Below are positions 51,849-63,959 of a DNA stretch of 64,000 nt, in pieces (positions within the stretch are counted from its first letter, which is position 1; each line of letters starts with the position of its first letter). A program made the position numbers and the translations under genes. The stretch is from positions 62,001 through 126,000 of the forward strand of contig NZ_VKDB01000004.1 in the NCBI RefSeq assembly GCF_007280555.1, written 5' to 3'. Source of the DNA: Deinococcus detaillensis. Lineage in GTDB: Bacteria; Deinococcota; Deinococci; Deinococcales; Deinococcaceae. The notes beneath the pieces were generated by a model. The model did no database searches. It saw nothing but the letters and a program-made list of their open reading frames with translations, and was not told where the DNA came from.

Positions 51849-51862
51849 ACCGTATAGTATGG
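51845..51862. promoter_or_regulatory. Palindromic operator candidate between DUF3995 and YCII genes
   Basis: CCATAC (51845-51850) and GTATGG (51857-51862) are exact complements around CGTATA. It overlaps the DUF3995 start codon and lies 50 bp before the divergent YCII gene. An AT-rich dyad of this size beside a TetR gene fits a TetR-family operator controlling both directions. Confidence 0.55.
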
Positions 51863-51911
51863 TATGTATCGAGAGGAATACGAGCCACCTCTCTACGCCT
51901 AAAGGAGCCTT

Positions 51912-52196
51912 ATGAAACCGTATTTCGTGCTGATCTATCGACCAGGGCCCAATTGGGTGCAGGGTAAGCCTGTCTTTGGACAGGCGCTGGGGCCACACCT
52001 GGCATACATGAAGGGCTTGAACGAGGGAGGTCTGCTCAAAATGGCTGGCCCTTATCCCGACGATGCCAGTGGACTGATCGTTCTGAACGTCACTTCAGCC
52101 GACCAAGCCCACCAAATCATGCAGGGTGATCCGGCCATCGCCACGCAGATGATGTGCGGCACGGTTCACCCTTGGCTCAATGTTCTGGAAGATTAG
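51912..52196 (+). CDS. YciI-like (YCII family) protein
   Basis: A 94-residue ferredoxin-like-fold protein. The YFVLIYRPGPNW start, the central LGPHLAYMKGLNEGGLLKMAGPYPDD with its conserved His and Asp, and the GDPAIATQMM helix are typical of YCII proteins, some of which act as small dehydrochlorinases or in unknown roles. AAAGGAG is 6 nt before the ATG. It faces the DUF3995-TetR-ABC unit and may be controlled by the same operator. It overlaps the 3' end of the convergent aldo/keto reductase gene by 4 bp. Confidence 0.82.
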   Translation: MKPYFVLIYRPGPNWVQGKPVFGQALGPHLAYMKGLNEGGLLKMAGPYPDDASGLIVLNVTSADQAHQIMQGDPAIATQMMCGTVHPWLNVLED

Positions 52197-53140
52197 CGCG
52201 GCGACAAGATGTCTTCAATCTGGCTGACCACTTCTTCGCTGAGGTTGACGCCCGCCGCCTTAACGGTGTCTTCAATCTGGCTGACTTTGGTGGCTCCGGT
52301 AATGACGCTGCTGACGCCCTTCTGGCGCAAAATCCAAGCCAGCGCCAGTTGGGCGCGGGTCAGGCCCAGCTCATCAGCGATAGGCTTGAGATCGCGGACT
52401 TTTTGCACGTTCTCGTCGGTCAGGATCGACTTGCCCCAGTTCTCTTTCTCGGTGAGGCGTGCCCCGGCCGGTTTGCCGTCGTCGTATTTGCCGGTCAGCA
52501 GACCCATCGCCAAAGGACTCCAGACGACCAAGCCCACGCCCGCCGACTCGGTGTAGGGCAAGATCTCGCCTTCTACCCGCTCGCGGCGAATCATGCTGTA
52601 CTCGGGCTGCTCCACCACTGGCGCGTGCAGGCCGTTGGCTTTGGCAAACTCGACGGCCTGAGCGATGCGGGCAGCGGGCCACATGCTGGTGCCCCAGTAC
52701 AGGGCCTGACCATTGCGAATCACCTGGTCAAAGGACATCACAATTTCTTCCATCGGCACTTCGGGGTCGTAGCGGTGGGCGAAGTAGATGTCGAGGTAAT
52801 CTGTGCCGAGGCGCTTTAAGGTGCCGCGAATGCTTTCCATGACGTGCTTGCGCGACAGACCCCTGTCGTTGACGTTATCGCTCATCGGCCAAAAGACTTT
52901 GGAAGCGATTACCAAGTTTTGGCGCGGCAACTCGTTGAGTACCTTGCCCATCATTTCTTCAGACTTGCCACGGGCGTAGATGTCGGCTTCATCAAAATAA
53001 TTGACGCCTTCTTCGTAGGCCTTCATGACAATGTCGCGCACCATCTGGTTTTCATTGACATTGACGCCGTAGGTTTCCCAACCACCCAACGCCACTTCGG
53101 AGACTTTCAAGCCGCTTTTCCCTAAATTGCGATATTCCAT
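52193..53140 (-). CDS. Aldo/keto reductase (KCNAB-like family)
   Basis: A 315-residue NADPH-dependent oxidoreductase with a TIM barrel. The start MEYRNLGKSGLKVSEVALGGW is characteristic, the catalytic tetrad is visible as Asp and Tyr in FDEADIYARG, Lys in VIASKVFW and His in IYFAHRYDPE, and the cofactor end is SSVITGATKVSQIEDTV. The group is related to potassium-channel beta subunits and YghZ/YajO-like reductases. A second, more distant paralogue is at 61060-62070. Physiological substrate unknown. Confidence 0.9.
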   Translation of the reverse strand: MEYRNLGKSGLKVSEVALGGWETYGVNVNENQMVRDIVMKAYEEGVNYFDEADIYARGKSEEMMGKVLNELPRQNLVIASKVFWPMSDNVNDRGLSRKHVMESIRGTLKRLGTDYLDIYFAHRYDPEVPMEEIVMSFDQVIRNGQALYWGTSMWPAARIAQAVEFAKANGLHAPVVEQPEYSMIRRERVEGEILPYTESAGVGLVVWSPLAMGLLTGKYDDGKPAGARLTEKENWGKSILTDENVQKVRDLKPIADELGLTRAQLALAWILRQKGVSSVITGATKVSQIEDTVKAAGVNLSEEVVSQIEDILSPR

Positions 53141-53201
53141 ATCTTCTACTTTAACTCTTAAAGCACTGGGCAGGTTTGAGGGAATAAGACAAGGTTAAGG
53201 C

Positions 53202-53978
53202 TCAGGCTAGTTTCCAGCGCTCTGGGAGCGTCGGCGTCAGGATGTAGCCCTCGGCGACGCTGCCAAAAACCTCGCACCGTCCTGGAAAGCGGTGAGCGTA
53301 GAGGGCAATGTAAGCGCACATCACCGCGTCGGCTTCGTCCTCATGGTTTTTGAGCGCCGCACCTTTAAGGCCGCCTGGACTGACGGCCAGCAATGTATCT
53401 AGGCCCGTCAGCGGCGGCTTGGCCCCAGTCAGGGCACTCAGGTGGCGGTGATACTCGTCCCAGGCGTCCAGCATCACTTCCCGGCCCTGTTTCTTGCGCT
53501 TGTACTTGAGGGTACGCTCCAACCTGAACAGCGCCACCATCGCCGCGTGCGGATAAACTTCTAAACAGACCCGAGCCTGTGGGTCGGCCACATCCGCTGG
53601 CTCATCCCGAATGCCCCGCTCGGCCAGGGCGTCCCGCAGCCACTCGCCGCGCAACACCCCACCGTTGTAGCGGCCCAGCAAAGTGCGGTTGGCCGGGTGT
53701 GCGCCCGCTTGATACTTGCCAAACACGGCGGCCAGTTGCGCCTCGGCAAGGCGCTGACCCGTCAGGTTGGGCACGCTCAGCGGCGCGTCGACGGCAATCA
53801 AACAGGGGCCGGAGGCGTGGGCATCCAGAAAAGCCAGAACCTCCGCGTCGTCGCCCAGTACACCGGAAGCCGTCAACGCCGCGCCGTTTTCGCTTCCCTC
53901 CAGCACCGCCGCGCCGCTGGGGTTGCGGGCTGACCACGCCAAATCTAGGCCGATGAACTTCACGCCCTGAGTTTCCAC
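53202..53978 (-). CDS. DUF429 domain protein (predicted RNase H-like fold)
   Basis: A 258-residue protein of the DUF429 family. The N terminus FIGLDLAWSARNPSG with AVDAPLSVPN is the family hallmark and resembles the acidic strand motifs of RNase H-like nucleases; further conserved parts are PANRTLLGRYNGGVLRG, CLEVYPHAAMVALF and NHEDEADAVMCAYIA. Biochemical activity of the family is not established. It is monocistronic on the minus strand. GTG at 53978 or 53963 could be the start. Confidence 0.8.
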   Translation of the reverse strand: METQGVKFIGLDLAWSARNPSGAAVLEGSENGAALTASGVLGDDAEVLAFLDAHASGPCLIAVDAPLSVPNLTGQRLAEAQLAAVFGKYQAGAHPANRTLLGRYNGGVLRGEWLRDALAERGIRDEPADVADPQARVCLEVYPHAAMVALFRLERTLKYKRKKQGREVMLDAWDEYHRHLSALTGAKPPLTGLDTLLAVSPGGLKGAALKNHEDEADAVMCAYIALYAHRFPGRCEVFGSVAEGYILTPTLPERWKLA

Positions 53979-54079
53979 CAGTCGGCTGATAAACGCTGAA
54001 GCCGCTCGTACTGTCTCTCTCAGTGCGGCTGCCTGCTATCCACGCTTTTATCGGCAGCCACGCCCCGCCCACCGAAAGC

Positions 54080-54106
54080 AAAAAGCCGCCCCCGAAGAAG
54101 CGGCCT
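54080..54106 (-). terminator. Intrinsic terminator after minE
   Basis: On the minus strand GGCCGC and GGCGGC form a GC-rich stem with a TTCTTCGGG-type loop, followed by TTTTTG, 28-54 bp beyond the minE stop. Confidence 0.75.
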
Positions 54107-54133
54107 CATGATGGTGAGGAAGGTCAGCCGATT

Positions 54134-54385
54134 TTAGCGAGGTTCTTTTTCCAGCGGGATGCTGGCCACCAGCATGATGCTGTCACCGCGCTGCTCGACT
54201 TCAATGTTGCTGCCCTCAGTCGGAAAGTATTTTTTGACGACTGCCAGCAAATCTTCACGCAGGGCGTCTACCTTGCCCGGCGCAATTTTGGCGCGGTCGT
54301 AGGCCAGCACCAACTCTAGGCGGTTCTTGAGTGTTTCTTTGGATTTTTTACGGCCAAAGCCCATACGTTCAAAAAAGGACTCCAT
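54134..54385 (-). CDS. minE: Cell division topological specificity factor MinE
   Basis: An 83-residue MinE. It has the N-terminal membrane-binding segment (MESFFERMGFG), the anti-MinCD region (KNRLELVLAYDRAKIAPGKV) and the dimerisation domain (LREDLLAVVKKYF, then VEQRGDSIMLVASIPL). MinE drives MinD release from the membrane by stimulating its ATPase, placing the division site. Its start lies 1 bp after the minD stop, so they are co-translated. No minC is found next to the pair or elsewhere in the window. Confidence 0.95.
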   Translation of the reverse strand: MESFFERMGFGRKKSKETLKNRLELVLAYDRAKIAPGKVDALREDLLAVVKKYFPTEGSNIEVEQRGDSIMLVASIPLEKEPR

Positions 54386-54386
54386 A

Positions 54387-55187
54387 TCACTTCACTCCAA
54401 ATAAGCGGCGCAACGCGGCCATGAATCCCCGGTCTTCCTCCAGTTTGGGGAAAGGCAGGTCTTCGCCGCGCAGCCGCCGGGCAGTGGCCATAAAAGCCAG
54501 GCCCGCCTGAGTCGTTCCCAACACCGCCGGTTCCCCAATGTTGGTGGACACCAAAATGCCTTCGTCTTCGGGAATGATGCCAATCGGCTTGACGCCCAAA
54601 ATCTCCAAGACGTCGGCTTCGCTCAGCATGTTGCCGCTGGCGACCATTTTGGGGCGCAGGCGGTTGATGACCAAGTTGATCTCGGTGATCTGCTGGGCTT
54701 CGAGAAGACCGATGATGCGGTCAGCGTCGCGCACGCTGGAGACTTCAGGATTGACGACCACCAAAGCGCCCTGCGCCGGAGCTGCCGCCGTTTTGAAACC
54801 GGATTCGATGCCGGCAGGCGAGTCGATGATCACCCGGTCAAACTGCTCTTCTTCAATCAGTTGCTTGACAGCAGCCTTAAAGATTTCAGGATCGAGCGAG
54901 TCTTTGTCACGGGTTTGCGAGGCGGGCAGCAAATACAAATTCTCCACCCGCTTGTCGCGGATCAGGGCCTGCTGAAGGCGGCACTTGCCCTCGATCACGT
55001 CAATCAAGTCAAAGACCACCCGGCTCTCTAGGCCCATGACCACGTCGAGGTTTCTCAGGCCCACGTCCACGTCAATGACAACCACTTTTTCGCCGAGCTT
55101 GGCCAGCCCGACACCGACATTTGCAGTGGTGGTCGTTTTTCCGACTCCACCTTTTCCACTTGTGACTACGATGACCTTAGCATTCAT
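54387..55187 (-). CDS. minD: Septum site-determining ATPase MinD
   Basis: A 266-residue ParA/MinD-family ATPase. The deviant Walker A GKGGVGKTT begins at residue 11 with the signature lysine, followed by VVIDVDVGLRNLDVVMG and DSPAGIESGF. The C terminus ends in an amphipathic membrane-targeting helix region (GFMAALRRLFGVK). ATG at 55187 gives MNAKVIVVTSGKGG, the family start; a longer frame runs into the ftsH terminator. It forms a pair with minE and is separated from ftsH by an intrinsic terminator. Confidence 0.96.
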   Translation of the reverse strand: MNAKVIVVTSGKGGVGKTTTTANVGVGLAKLGEKVVVIDVDVGLRNLDVVMGLESRVVFDLIDVIEGKCRLQQALIRDKRVENLYLLPASQTRDKDSLDPEIFKAAVKQLIEEEQFDRVIIDSPAGIESGFKTAAAPAQGALVVVNPEVSSVRDADRIIGLLEAQQITEINLVINRLRPKMVASGNMLSEADVLEILGVKPIGIIPEDEGILVSTNIGEPAVLGTTQAGLAFMATARRLRGEDLPFPKLEEDRGFMAALRRLFGVK

Positions 55188-55264
55188 TGCCGCACAGTCT
55201 AACGCCTGAGGGCCCTCCGCGTAACCAATCAAACAAAATGACGGCCCAGTTCCCTCTGGAAAGC

Positions 55265-55300
55265 AAAAAGGCTGGCTCCTCACGTGGAGAAGCCGGCCTT
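55265..55300 (-). terminator. Intrinsic terminator after ftsH
   Basis: A 14-position stem on the minus strand (AAGGCCGGCTTCTC with GAGGAGCCAGCCTT, one mismatch) is followed by TTTTG. It lies 40-75 bp past the ftsH stop and upstream of minD, so minDE should have its own promoter. Confidence 0.88.
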
Positions 55301-55339
55301 GACAACGCTTTAAATTATTTGGACTTTAGAGGGTTCGGC

Positions 55340-57208
<1,869 letters not shown>

Positions 57209-57488
57209 GGGACTTCCTCCAGAAAAGGCAAAACAGGAAAGGGGTGTGTGGGACGACGAAATTTGGGTGAAATGTTTGCAGCATCTACGAGAGAGACACC
57301 CAGTGAATCTGAGTGTATCAGACTCAAGGTAAGGGTGTGTACGACATGTCCCGCTTGGCGCTCAGCCCTTCTTTAGCTGCGCCGAAAAAACCTCACATGC
57401 TTTGGATTTGCAGCCGGAACGAACCTCGCCGGAGCACTGAACATTCGTTTCTGCACGCCTGGCCCGCCAAGCCTCTATGCTGAGGGCA

Positions 57489-58892
57489 ATGATTGATCCC
57501 GCCTTCACTTGGCAGCAAGCCTGCGAAGCCCTGTCACAAGACGACTACGACGCGGCCTACCAGATTCTCGAAGCGGCCTACGCCGAGGCGGCCCGTCCCG
57601 AACGCGCCCGGGTGGCGCTGTATTTGGTGAGCCTGAGCAGCTTATACGGCGACTCCGGCAGCGAGGACATGCGGCGCGGCCTCTCGGAAGCCCGCACCCT
57701 CGCGCCCGCCCTGCGCGAAGACCCGCTGTATCTGGCCCTGAGCGCCGAACTCGACGCCCGCACGCGCGGCCCCGACGCCCAGCCGCCCAAGGTGGAAGCC
57801 CGGCACGCGCTCGACGCCCTGCCCCGTTTTCACGCGGCCTGCGCCCTGAGTTTGATGGAGCGGCCTGAAGAAGCGCTTGAAGTCTCGCCGCCCGCGCCCG
57901 AATTGCCCATTCACCTACGCTGGCGGCTCAGGAGCTGGCAAGCCGACGCCGAGGAGCAACTCGGCCACACCGACGACGCCACCGCGCTTTACGGCGAGGC
58001 GGCGCACTTGGCCCTCGGCATCAACAAAGCAGTGATGTGGCAAGAGCAGGCCGCGCTGCTGCTCCAGCAGGGTCTCAACGCCGAAGCAGGCGCGGCGCTC
58101 TCGCAGGCCCGGCCGCTTTACCGCACGCCGCTGCCGGAAGAAGAAAACTTGCACCTTGCCAGTTGGCATTACTTGCAGGCCCAAGTCGAGATGCAGGCCG
58201 GCGACCTCGACGACGCGCTGAGCAGCATTCAGAAAGCCGCCGAACTCGAAGCGCAGCAGAGCACACCCAGTTACGGCGTGGCGCTGGTGTGGGGGCAAAT
58301 TCTGACCAGTCACGGCCAGCCCGAAGAAGCCCTGCCGCTGTTTGAGCAGGCCTTCACACTGGCCGAGGACGACGAAAAGCCGTATGCCCTGCACGAACTC
58401 GGCGTGGCCCTGCTGGATTTAGACCGCCCGGTGGACGCCCGCGAAAAGCTGGAACAGGTGCTGAGCGTGCCGGACTACCCCTTTCTGGCCGAGGTGCTGG
58501 CCGACGTGGCCGAGTGCGATTACCGCCTTGGCCGCCTCAGCGCTGCCCAGCAGGAAGCCGAGCAGGCCTTGGCGCAGGGCGCGACCATTCCGGCGAGCTT
58601 GGTGCTGGGCAGCGTGGCGCTGGATTATTACCACCTCGACGACGCCTTGGAGCACTACCAGCGCGTGACCCGCGAGGCCGCTCCAGCCAGCCGCGACTGG
58701 ATTTTGGGGCACCAGATGGCCGCCGACGTGATGGCCCAGCAAGGCTTCCCCGATCCGGCGGCGGCCTACGCCCACGCTCAGCAGGCCTTGGAGCACACCG
58801 AGGTCAGCGACGATTGGCACGGCACCTTGCAAGACCACTTGGCTAAGGCGGAGGCGTTGATGAGTGCGGGGAAAGGGCGCACCCTGAACTAG
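57489..58892 (+). CDS. TPR-repeat protein
   Basis: A soluble, acidic helical protein of about 467 residues built from many tetratricopeptide-like units, for example [69 protein letters not shown] and [14 protein letters not shown]. It has no signal peptide or catalytic domain and probably acts as a protein-interaction scaffold. ATG at 57489 is preferred because GAGGG lies just upstream; an ATG four codons earlier is possible. It stands alone and ends convergent to a small minus-strand gene. The 280-bp gap before it holds a weak TGAGT/ACTCA dyad at about 57311-57326. Confidence 0.85.
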   Translation: MIDPAFTWQQACEALSQDDYDAAYQILEAAYAEAARPERARVALYLVSLSSLYGDSGSEDMRRGLSEARTLAPALREDPLYLALSAELDARTRGPDAQPPKVEARHALDALPRFHAACALSLMERPEEALEVSPPAPELPIHLRWRLRSWQADAEEQLGHTDDATALYGEAAHLALGINKAVMWQEQAALLLQQGLNAEAGAALSQARPLYRTPLPEEENLHLASWHYLQAQVEMQAGDLDDALSSIQKAAELEAQQSTPSYGVALVWGQILTSHGQPEEALPLFEQAFTLAEDDEKPYALHELGVALLDLDRPVDAREKLEQVLSVPDYPFLAEVLADVAECDYRLGRLSAAQQEAEQALAQGATIPASLVLGSVALDYYHLDDALEHYQRVTREAAPASRDWILGHQMAADVMAQQGFPDPAAAYAHAQQALEHTEVSDDWHGTLQDHLAKAEALMSAGKGRTLN

Positions 58893-58981
58893 GAAAGTGG
58901 GGTGTGGTGAGTAGAGGCAAGCTCAGAACGCTCATCGTGTGCCCAGCGCCGTTCCCATACTCCACACCCCAAAAGCGATTC

Positions 58982-59185
58982 TCAGTGATGAGCGTGAGAC
59001 AGCAACTCAAAAAACTGCAAAGCCAGCAAGAACACGCCGCCGATGAAAAACACCCAGTTTCTGAAATGTTGAAGCCCTGCCTTTCGCTGTTGTTTGGCCG
59101 TGAAGGGCGGCTTGGCCGAAAAGCGGGACAGTACGCGCAGGCCCAAGCCTATAAACAGCAGGGGCGCTATCCAATGCCAAATCAA
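58982..59185 (-). CDS. Small two-helix membrane protein downstream of the BstA-like gene
   Basis: A 67-residue frame with TTG start, 8 bp after the stop of the BstA-like gene. Two hydrophobic helices (IAPLLFIGLGLRVL and WVFFIGGVFLLALQFFELL) flank a basic loop (FTAKQQRKAGLQHFRNW), and the tail is His-rich (SHAHH). No ribosome site is clear, so translation may be coupled to the upstream gene. The helix-basic loop-helix design looks like a genuine protein. Function unknown. Confidence 0.55.
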   Translation of the reverse strand: MIWHWIAPLLFIGLGLRVLSRFSAKPPFTAKQQRKAGLQHFRNWVFFIGGVFLLALQFFELLSHAHH

Positions 59186-59192
59186 ATACCCA

Positions 59193-59726
59193 TTAAGTGA
59201 GGGCCAGCCGCGCCTGTGCCAAGTGGTGCCGCAGATGCCAGTCGTGTTTATTCACGAGTTGCCATAAATCTTGCAGCCCTTCTTGAGGATGCACAATTGA
59301 GCGGGCAAACTCGGTGCTCGACACACCGCGCAAGAGGGCAACCCAGCGCAGATTGACCGCTTCCAGCAGTTCCAGCGCCGCGCTGACTGGTAGATCGGCG
59401 TCCGGCAGCGTCAGCGCGGCGTTTTGGTCAAAGGGGACGATCACGTAATTTTCTTGGGTCAGGCCCGACTTCAAGCGGCTCAGGCCGTGCAGGTGCGCTT
59501 CAGCCACGTGGTGGGCAAGCTGGCGGACATTCCAGCTGTCTTCGCGGTAAGTGCGGGCCAGGTCAGTGGCGTTGCGTGCGCCGACGAGGCCGCGCCACTG
59601 GGCCACACTGCTCTCCAGCGAGGCGGCGAAACGCTCCAAGCTGGCGGGCACGCGCTCCAAATCAGGAAGCTGGGGCAAAGGGCCAACCGGATAACGGGAA
59701 GCGTCAGGCTGAGGGGGCAGAGTCAT
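59193..59726 (-). CDS. DinB/YfiT-family protein, BstA-like bacillithiol transferase
   Basis: A 177-residue DinB-fold protein. RYPVGPLPQLPD near the start, the SWNVRQLAHHVAEAHLHGLSR segment, HPQEG and WHLRHHLAQARLAL match YfiT/BstA proteins, where three histidines bind the metal that activates the bacillithiol thiol for conjugation. Here the candidate ligands are the His of LAHHVAE and the two His of RHHLAQ. Bacillithiol synthesis is supported by bshB1 at 9832. ATG at 59726 lies 4 nt after the nitrilase stop, implying co-transcription; a longer frame reading into the nitrilase gene is rejected. Confidence 0.8.
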   Translation of the reverse strand: MTLPPQPDASRYPVGPLPQLPDLERVPASLERFAASLESSVAQWRGLVGARNATDLARTYREDSWNVRQLAHHVAEAHLHGLSRLKSGLTQENYVIVPFDQNAALTLPDADLPVSAALELLEAVNLRWVALLRGVSSTEFARSIVHPQEGLQDLWQLVNKHDWHLRHHLAQARLALT

Positions 59727-59730
59727 ACCT

Positions 59731-60726
59731 TTAGTGTATGGGGTCTTCGTCAAACTGGACGGTGGCCTGACGGACGCGGTTGACCCGCAAGTGGGTGATA
59801 TCGGGGCGGCCATAATGTCCGGCCACATCAAAATTCTGGCGCTCCTCGCGCACGTGGGTATGATCAAGAGTCACCACGAACAAGCCTTCTCGCTCAGCCA
59901 CCGGCTCCAGCAGCCAAGAGCCGTCCGGCGCAGCGACGGCGCTGCCGCCATTGCCGAAGAAGGGACGCTGTGTGGCCAGCAGTTCTTCCCGAAACGGCGT
60001 ACCCGCTGGAATGTCTTCGGGGCGCAGCAAGCCGCTGACCGACACCACATACGAGCGGCTCTCTAAGGCAATAAAGCGGGTGATGTCGGGCGTGTTGTGC
60101 ATTCCGCCGGGCCAGACCGCCACGTGCAGATCAGACCCCTGAGCGTAAAGCGCGGTTCGCAGCAGCGGCACCCAATTTTCGTAGCAGTTGAGACCGCCCA
60201 CTTGAAAGGCTCCCAGCGGATGCACCCGCAGGCCGTGACCGTCGCCCGCTGCCCACACTAAGCGTTCTTCATACGTCGGCTGGGTTTTGCGGTGAACCGA
60301 AGAGACCTCGCCGCGCTCATTGATGTAAACTAGCGAGCAATACAGGCTGTGGCCTCCCCTATCGGGCGCACGCTCCATGACGCCCAGATACACGGCGATT
60401 CGGTGCTGAGCGGCCAACTGGCACACCCCGGCGAGGTCGCCGCGTTCTACCACCACACCTTGACTCAGGTAATGGGCATACATCTGCTTCTGAGCCGGAT
60501 CGTTGAACTTCGCGCCGCCTGTAAGTTCCACCCAAAATGGATAACCCGGCACCAGCGCTTCTCCGAACACCACCAACTGACAGCCGCTCAAAGCCGCCTC
60601 AGTAATGAAGCCTTCCACCTTTCGCAACGTGGCTTCGCGGTCAAGCCAGACGGGAGCCATTTGCACCAAGCCGACGGTGAGTTGATCGGGCGATTGGAGA
60701 AGGTTTGGGAAAGTCATTGGCTCCAT
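59731..60726 (-). CDS. Nitrilase-branch carbon-nitrogen hydrolase
   Basis: A 331-residue nitrilase-superfamily enzyme. The catalytic triad is Glu56 (FGEALVPGYP), Lys147 (HRKTQPTYEERLVW) and Cys181 (LNCYENW), and the GYPFW segment together with CYENW is typical of true nitrilases and cyanide-degrading enzymes that turn nitriles into acids and ammonia. Downstream are the BstA-like gene and a small membrane protein on the same strand. A detoxification unit for electrophilic or nitrile compounds is a reasonable guess. ATG at 60717 is an alternative start. Confidence 0.88.
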   Translation of the reverse strand: MEPMTFPNLLQSPDQLTVGLVQMAPVWLDREATLRKVEGFITEAALSGCQLVVFGEALVPGYPFWVELTGGAKFNDPAQKQMYAHYLSQGVVVERGDLAGVCQLAAQHRIAVYLGVMERAPDRGGHSLYCSLVYINERGEVSSVHRKTQPTYEERLVWAAGDGHGLRVHPLGAFQVGGLNCYENWVPLLRTALYAQGSDLHVAVWPGGMHNTPDITRFIALESRSYVVSVSGLLRPEDIPAGTPFREELLATQRPFFGNGGSAVAAPDGSWLLEPVAEREGLFVVTLDHTHVREERQNFDVAGHYGRPDITHLRVNRVRQATVQFDEDPIH

Positions 60727-60826
60727 TTTAGCGGACGGCGGCTTGGCGTGAGAAATGAAACGAAGCCTTAACTCGCCCGCCCAGCAGATCGCTTTTCTTG
60801 AGCGCTAACGATAAGCACACCCATCG

Positions 60827-60862
60827 AAAAACCTCAGCCGAGCGCTTGGGCACTTGCTGAGG
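60827..60862 (-). terminator. Intrinsic terminator downstream of a 28-codon ORF
   Basis: On the minus strand CCTCAGC (60862-60856) pairs with GCTGAGG (60838-60832), with an inner AGTGC/GCGCT stem, and is followed by TTTTT. It is about 200 bp past the aldo/keto reductase stop and 38 bp past the stop of the small ORF at 60901-60987. Confidence 0.82.
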
Positions 60863-60900
60863 CCTAAATAAATCGTATCTGATGAGCGGAGTGTCTTGGA

Positions 60901-60987
60901 TCAACAGCGCAGTGACATCAGCATGTCAACAGGATCCTGACCACGTAGGCAGGCGATTTCCACAGTCGACTTGATGCGCATGTACAC
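60901..60987 (-). CDS. Possible 28-residue peptide
   Basis: A GTG-started frame with GGGGAG exactly 7 nt upstream. It reads from YMRIKSTVEIACLRG to DPVDMLMSLRC and ends in a cysteine directly before TGA. A second cysteine is at residue 13. It lies 73 bp after the aldo/keto reductase gene on the same strand and 38 bp before a strong terminator, so it would be the last gene of that transcript. No homologue is recognised. The 333-bp gap 60727-61059 otherwise shows nothing. Confidence 0.45.
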   Translation of the reverse strand: MYMRIKSTVEIACLRGQDPVDMLMSLRC

Positions 60988-61059
60988 GGCGGCTCTCCCC
61001 TTCAACGCGAAGCCAGAAGCCTCTTACTCCCGACACAACGGCGCTCATCGGATACGGTT

Positions 61060-62070
61060 TTACTCGCTCGAGCCGTACAAACGGGTTTCCTTGTTGCCTA
61101 GCGACGTATCGATGGCCGCCATCACCTCGTCGGTGAGCTGGGGGAGCAACTCAAGCGCGGAAAAATTCTCCACCACTTGCGTGACTTTGGAAGCGCCGGT
61201 AATCACTGAGCTTACATTCGGATTCTTGAGGCACCAGGCCAGGGCGAGCTTCGGCAAGGTCGTGCCCAGGTCGTCGGCAATCTTGGCCAGGCCCCGGACT
61301 TTGACCAACTTGGCTTGGCCTTCTTCACTCTCGATACTGGCTTTCAACCATTCGTAACCGGGCAGGTTGACACGGGTGTCATTCGGAACCACATCGTTGT
61401 ACTTGCCGGTCAGAAGACCGCTCGCCAGCGGCGACCAGACCGTGGTGCCCAACCCGAGCGTGTCCGGGCGGTACAAGCGGTTGTATTCGACCTCGACCCG
61501 GTAGCGGGTGAGCATGTTGTATTGCGGCTGCTCCATGGTCGGGGGAATCAGGTTGTACTGGCGGGCGACGGCGTAAGCTTCCATCAATTCCTGCGCCGAC
61601 CACTCACTCGTTCCCCAGTACAACACGTCACCGCGCTGGATCAATTCGGTCATGGCCCGCACGGTTTCTTCGATGGGGGCGCTCCGGTCTGGACGGTGAC
61701 AATAGTACAAATCCAGGTACTCGCACTGCAGGCGTTCGATGGCCTGGTAGCACGCCTCGTAAATGTGCTTGCGTGAAAGTCCCCGCTGAGTCGGAGCTGG
61801 GTTTTCAACCGCGCCGCCGAACACTTTGCTTGAAACGATGTAGCTGTCGCGTCGCCAGCCTGCCTTAGCTAGGGCCTGACCCATAATGGTTTCAGCTCGG
61901 CCCCGGGCGTACACCTCGGCGTTGTCAAAGAAGTTACACCCGCGCTCATAGGCGGCGGACATCAGTTCCAAAGCGCCGTTCGCATCTAACTGCGTGCCAA
62001 ACGTTACCCAAGCACCAAAGGAAAGTTCACTGACCTGCAAACCAGACTGGCCCAATCGACGATATTCCAT
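61060..62070 (-). CDS. Aldo/keto reductase (KCNAB-like family), second copy
   Basis: A 336-residue TIM-barrel oxidoreductase. It begins [21 protein letters not shown]; Asp and Tyr are in [10 protein letters not shown], Lys in VSSKVFGGA and His in [11 protein letters not shown]. The C-terminal [17 protein letters not shown] binds NADPH. It is closer to the YghZ and potassium-channel beta-subunit group than the paralogue at 52193. GAGGTG is the ribosome site. It stands alone between groEL and a possible small ORF. Confidence 0.9.
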   Translation of the reverse strand: MEYRRLGQSGLQVSELSFGAWVTFGTQLDANGALELMSAAYERGCNFFDNAEVYARGRAETIMGQALAKAGWRRDSYIVSSKVFGGAVENPAPTQRGLSRKHIYEACYQAIERLQCEYLDLYYCHRPDRSAPIEETVRAMTELIQRGDVLYWGTSEWSAQELMEAYAVARQYNLIPPTMEQPQYNMLTRYRVEVEYNRLYRPDTLGLGTTVWSPLASGLLTGKYNDVVPNDTRVNLPGYEWLKASIESEEGQAKLVKVRGLAKIADDLGTTLPKLALAWCLKNPNVSSVITGASKVTQVVENFSALELLPQLTDEVMAAIDTSLGNKETRLYGSSE

Positions 62071-62253
62071 AGTTGCACCTCGTTTTACACCCTAAGCCAA
62101 AACAGCACATCTGTTCTTAAGCTCAGGTTTAATATTCCCCCGCGCTTCAGGCCCGCTCGGAGCGCTCCGCCACGCCCTTATGCCACCGAGCAGCTGACCG
62201 GTCTACCCTCCCTCGGGGGCGCTCATCACCTGCTTTCACACAAGGCGCATATG

Positions 62254-62282
62254 AAAAAGCCGGAGCATCACGCCCCGGCTTC
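62254..62282 (-). terminator. Intrinsic terminator after groEL
   Basis: On the minus strand GCCGGGGC and GCTCCGGC pair with one G.U wobble around a 5-nt loop, extended by AA/TT, followed by a T-run. It lies directly after the groEL stop. The rest of the 230-bp gap to the aldo/keto reductase gene has only that gene's leader. Confidence 0.92.
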
Positions 62283-62300
62283 CTCTTGAACGTACTGGGT

Positions 62301-63959
<1,659 letters not shown>

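Noticed and set aside
57311..57326. TGAGT/ACTCA dyad between ftsH and the TPR gene
   Set aside because: Five-base arms are too short to distinguish from chance without conservation data.
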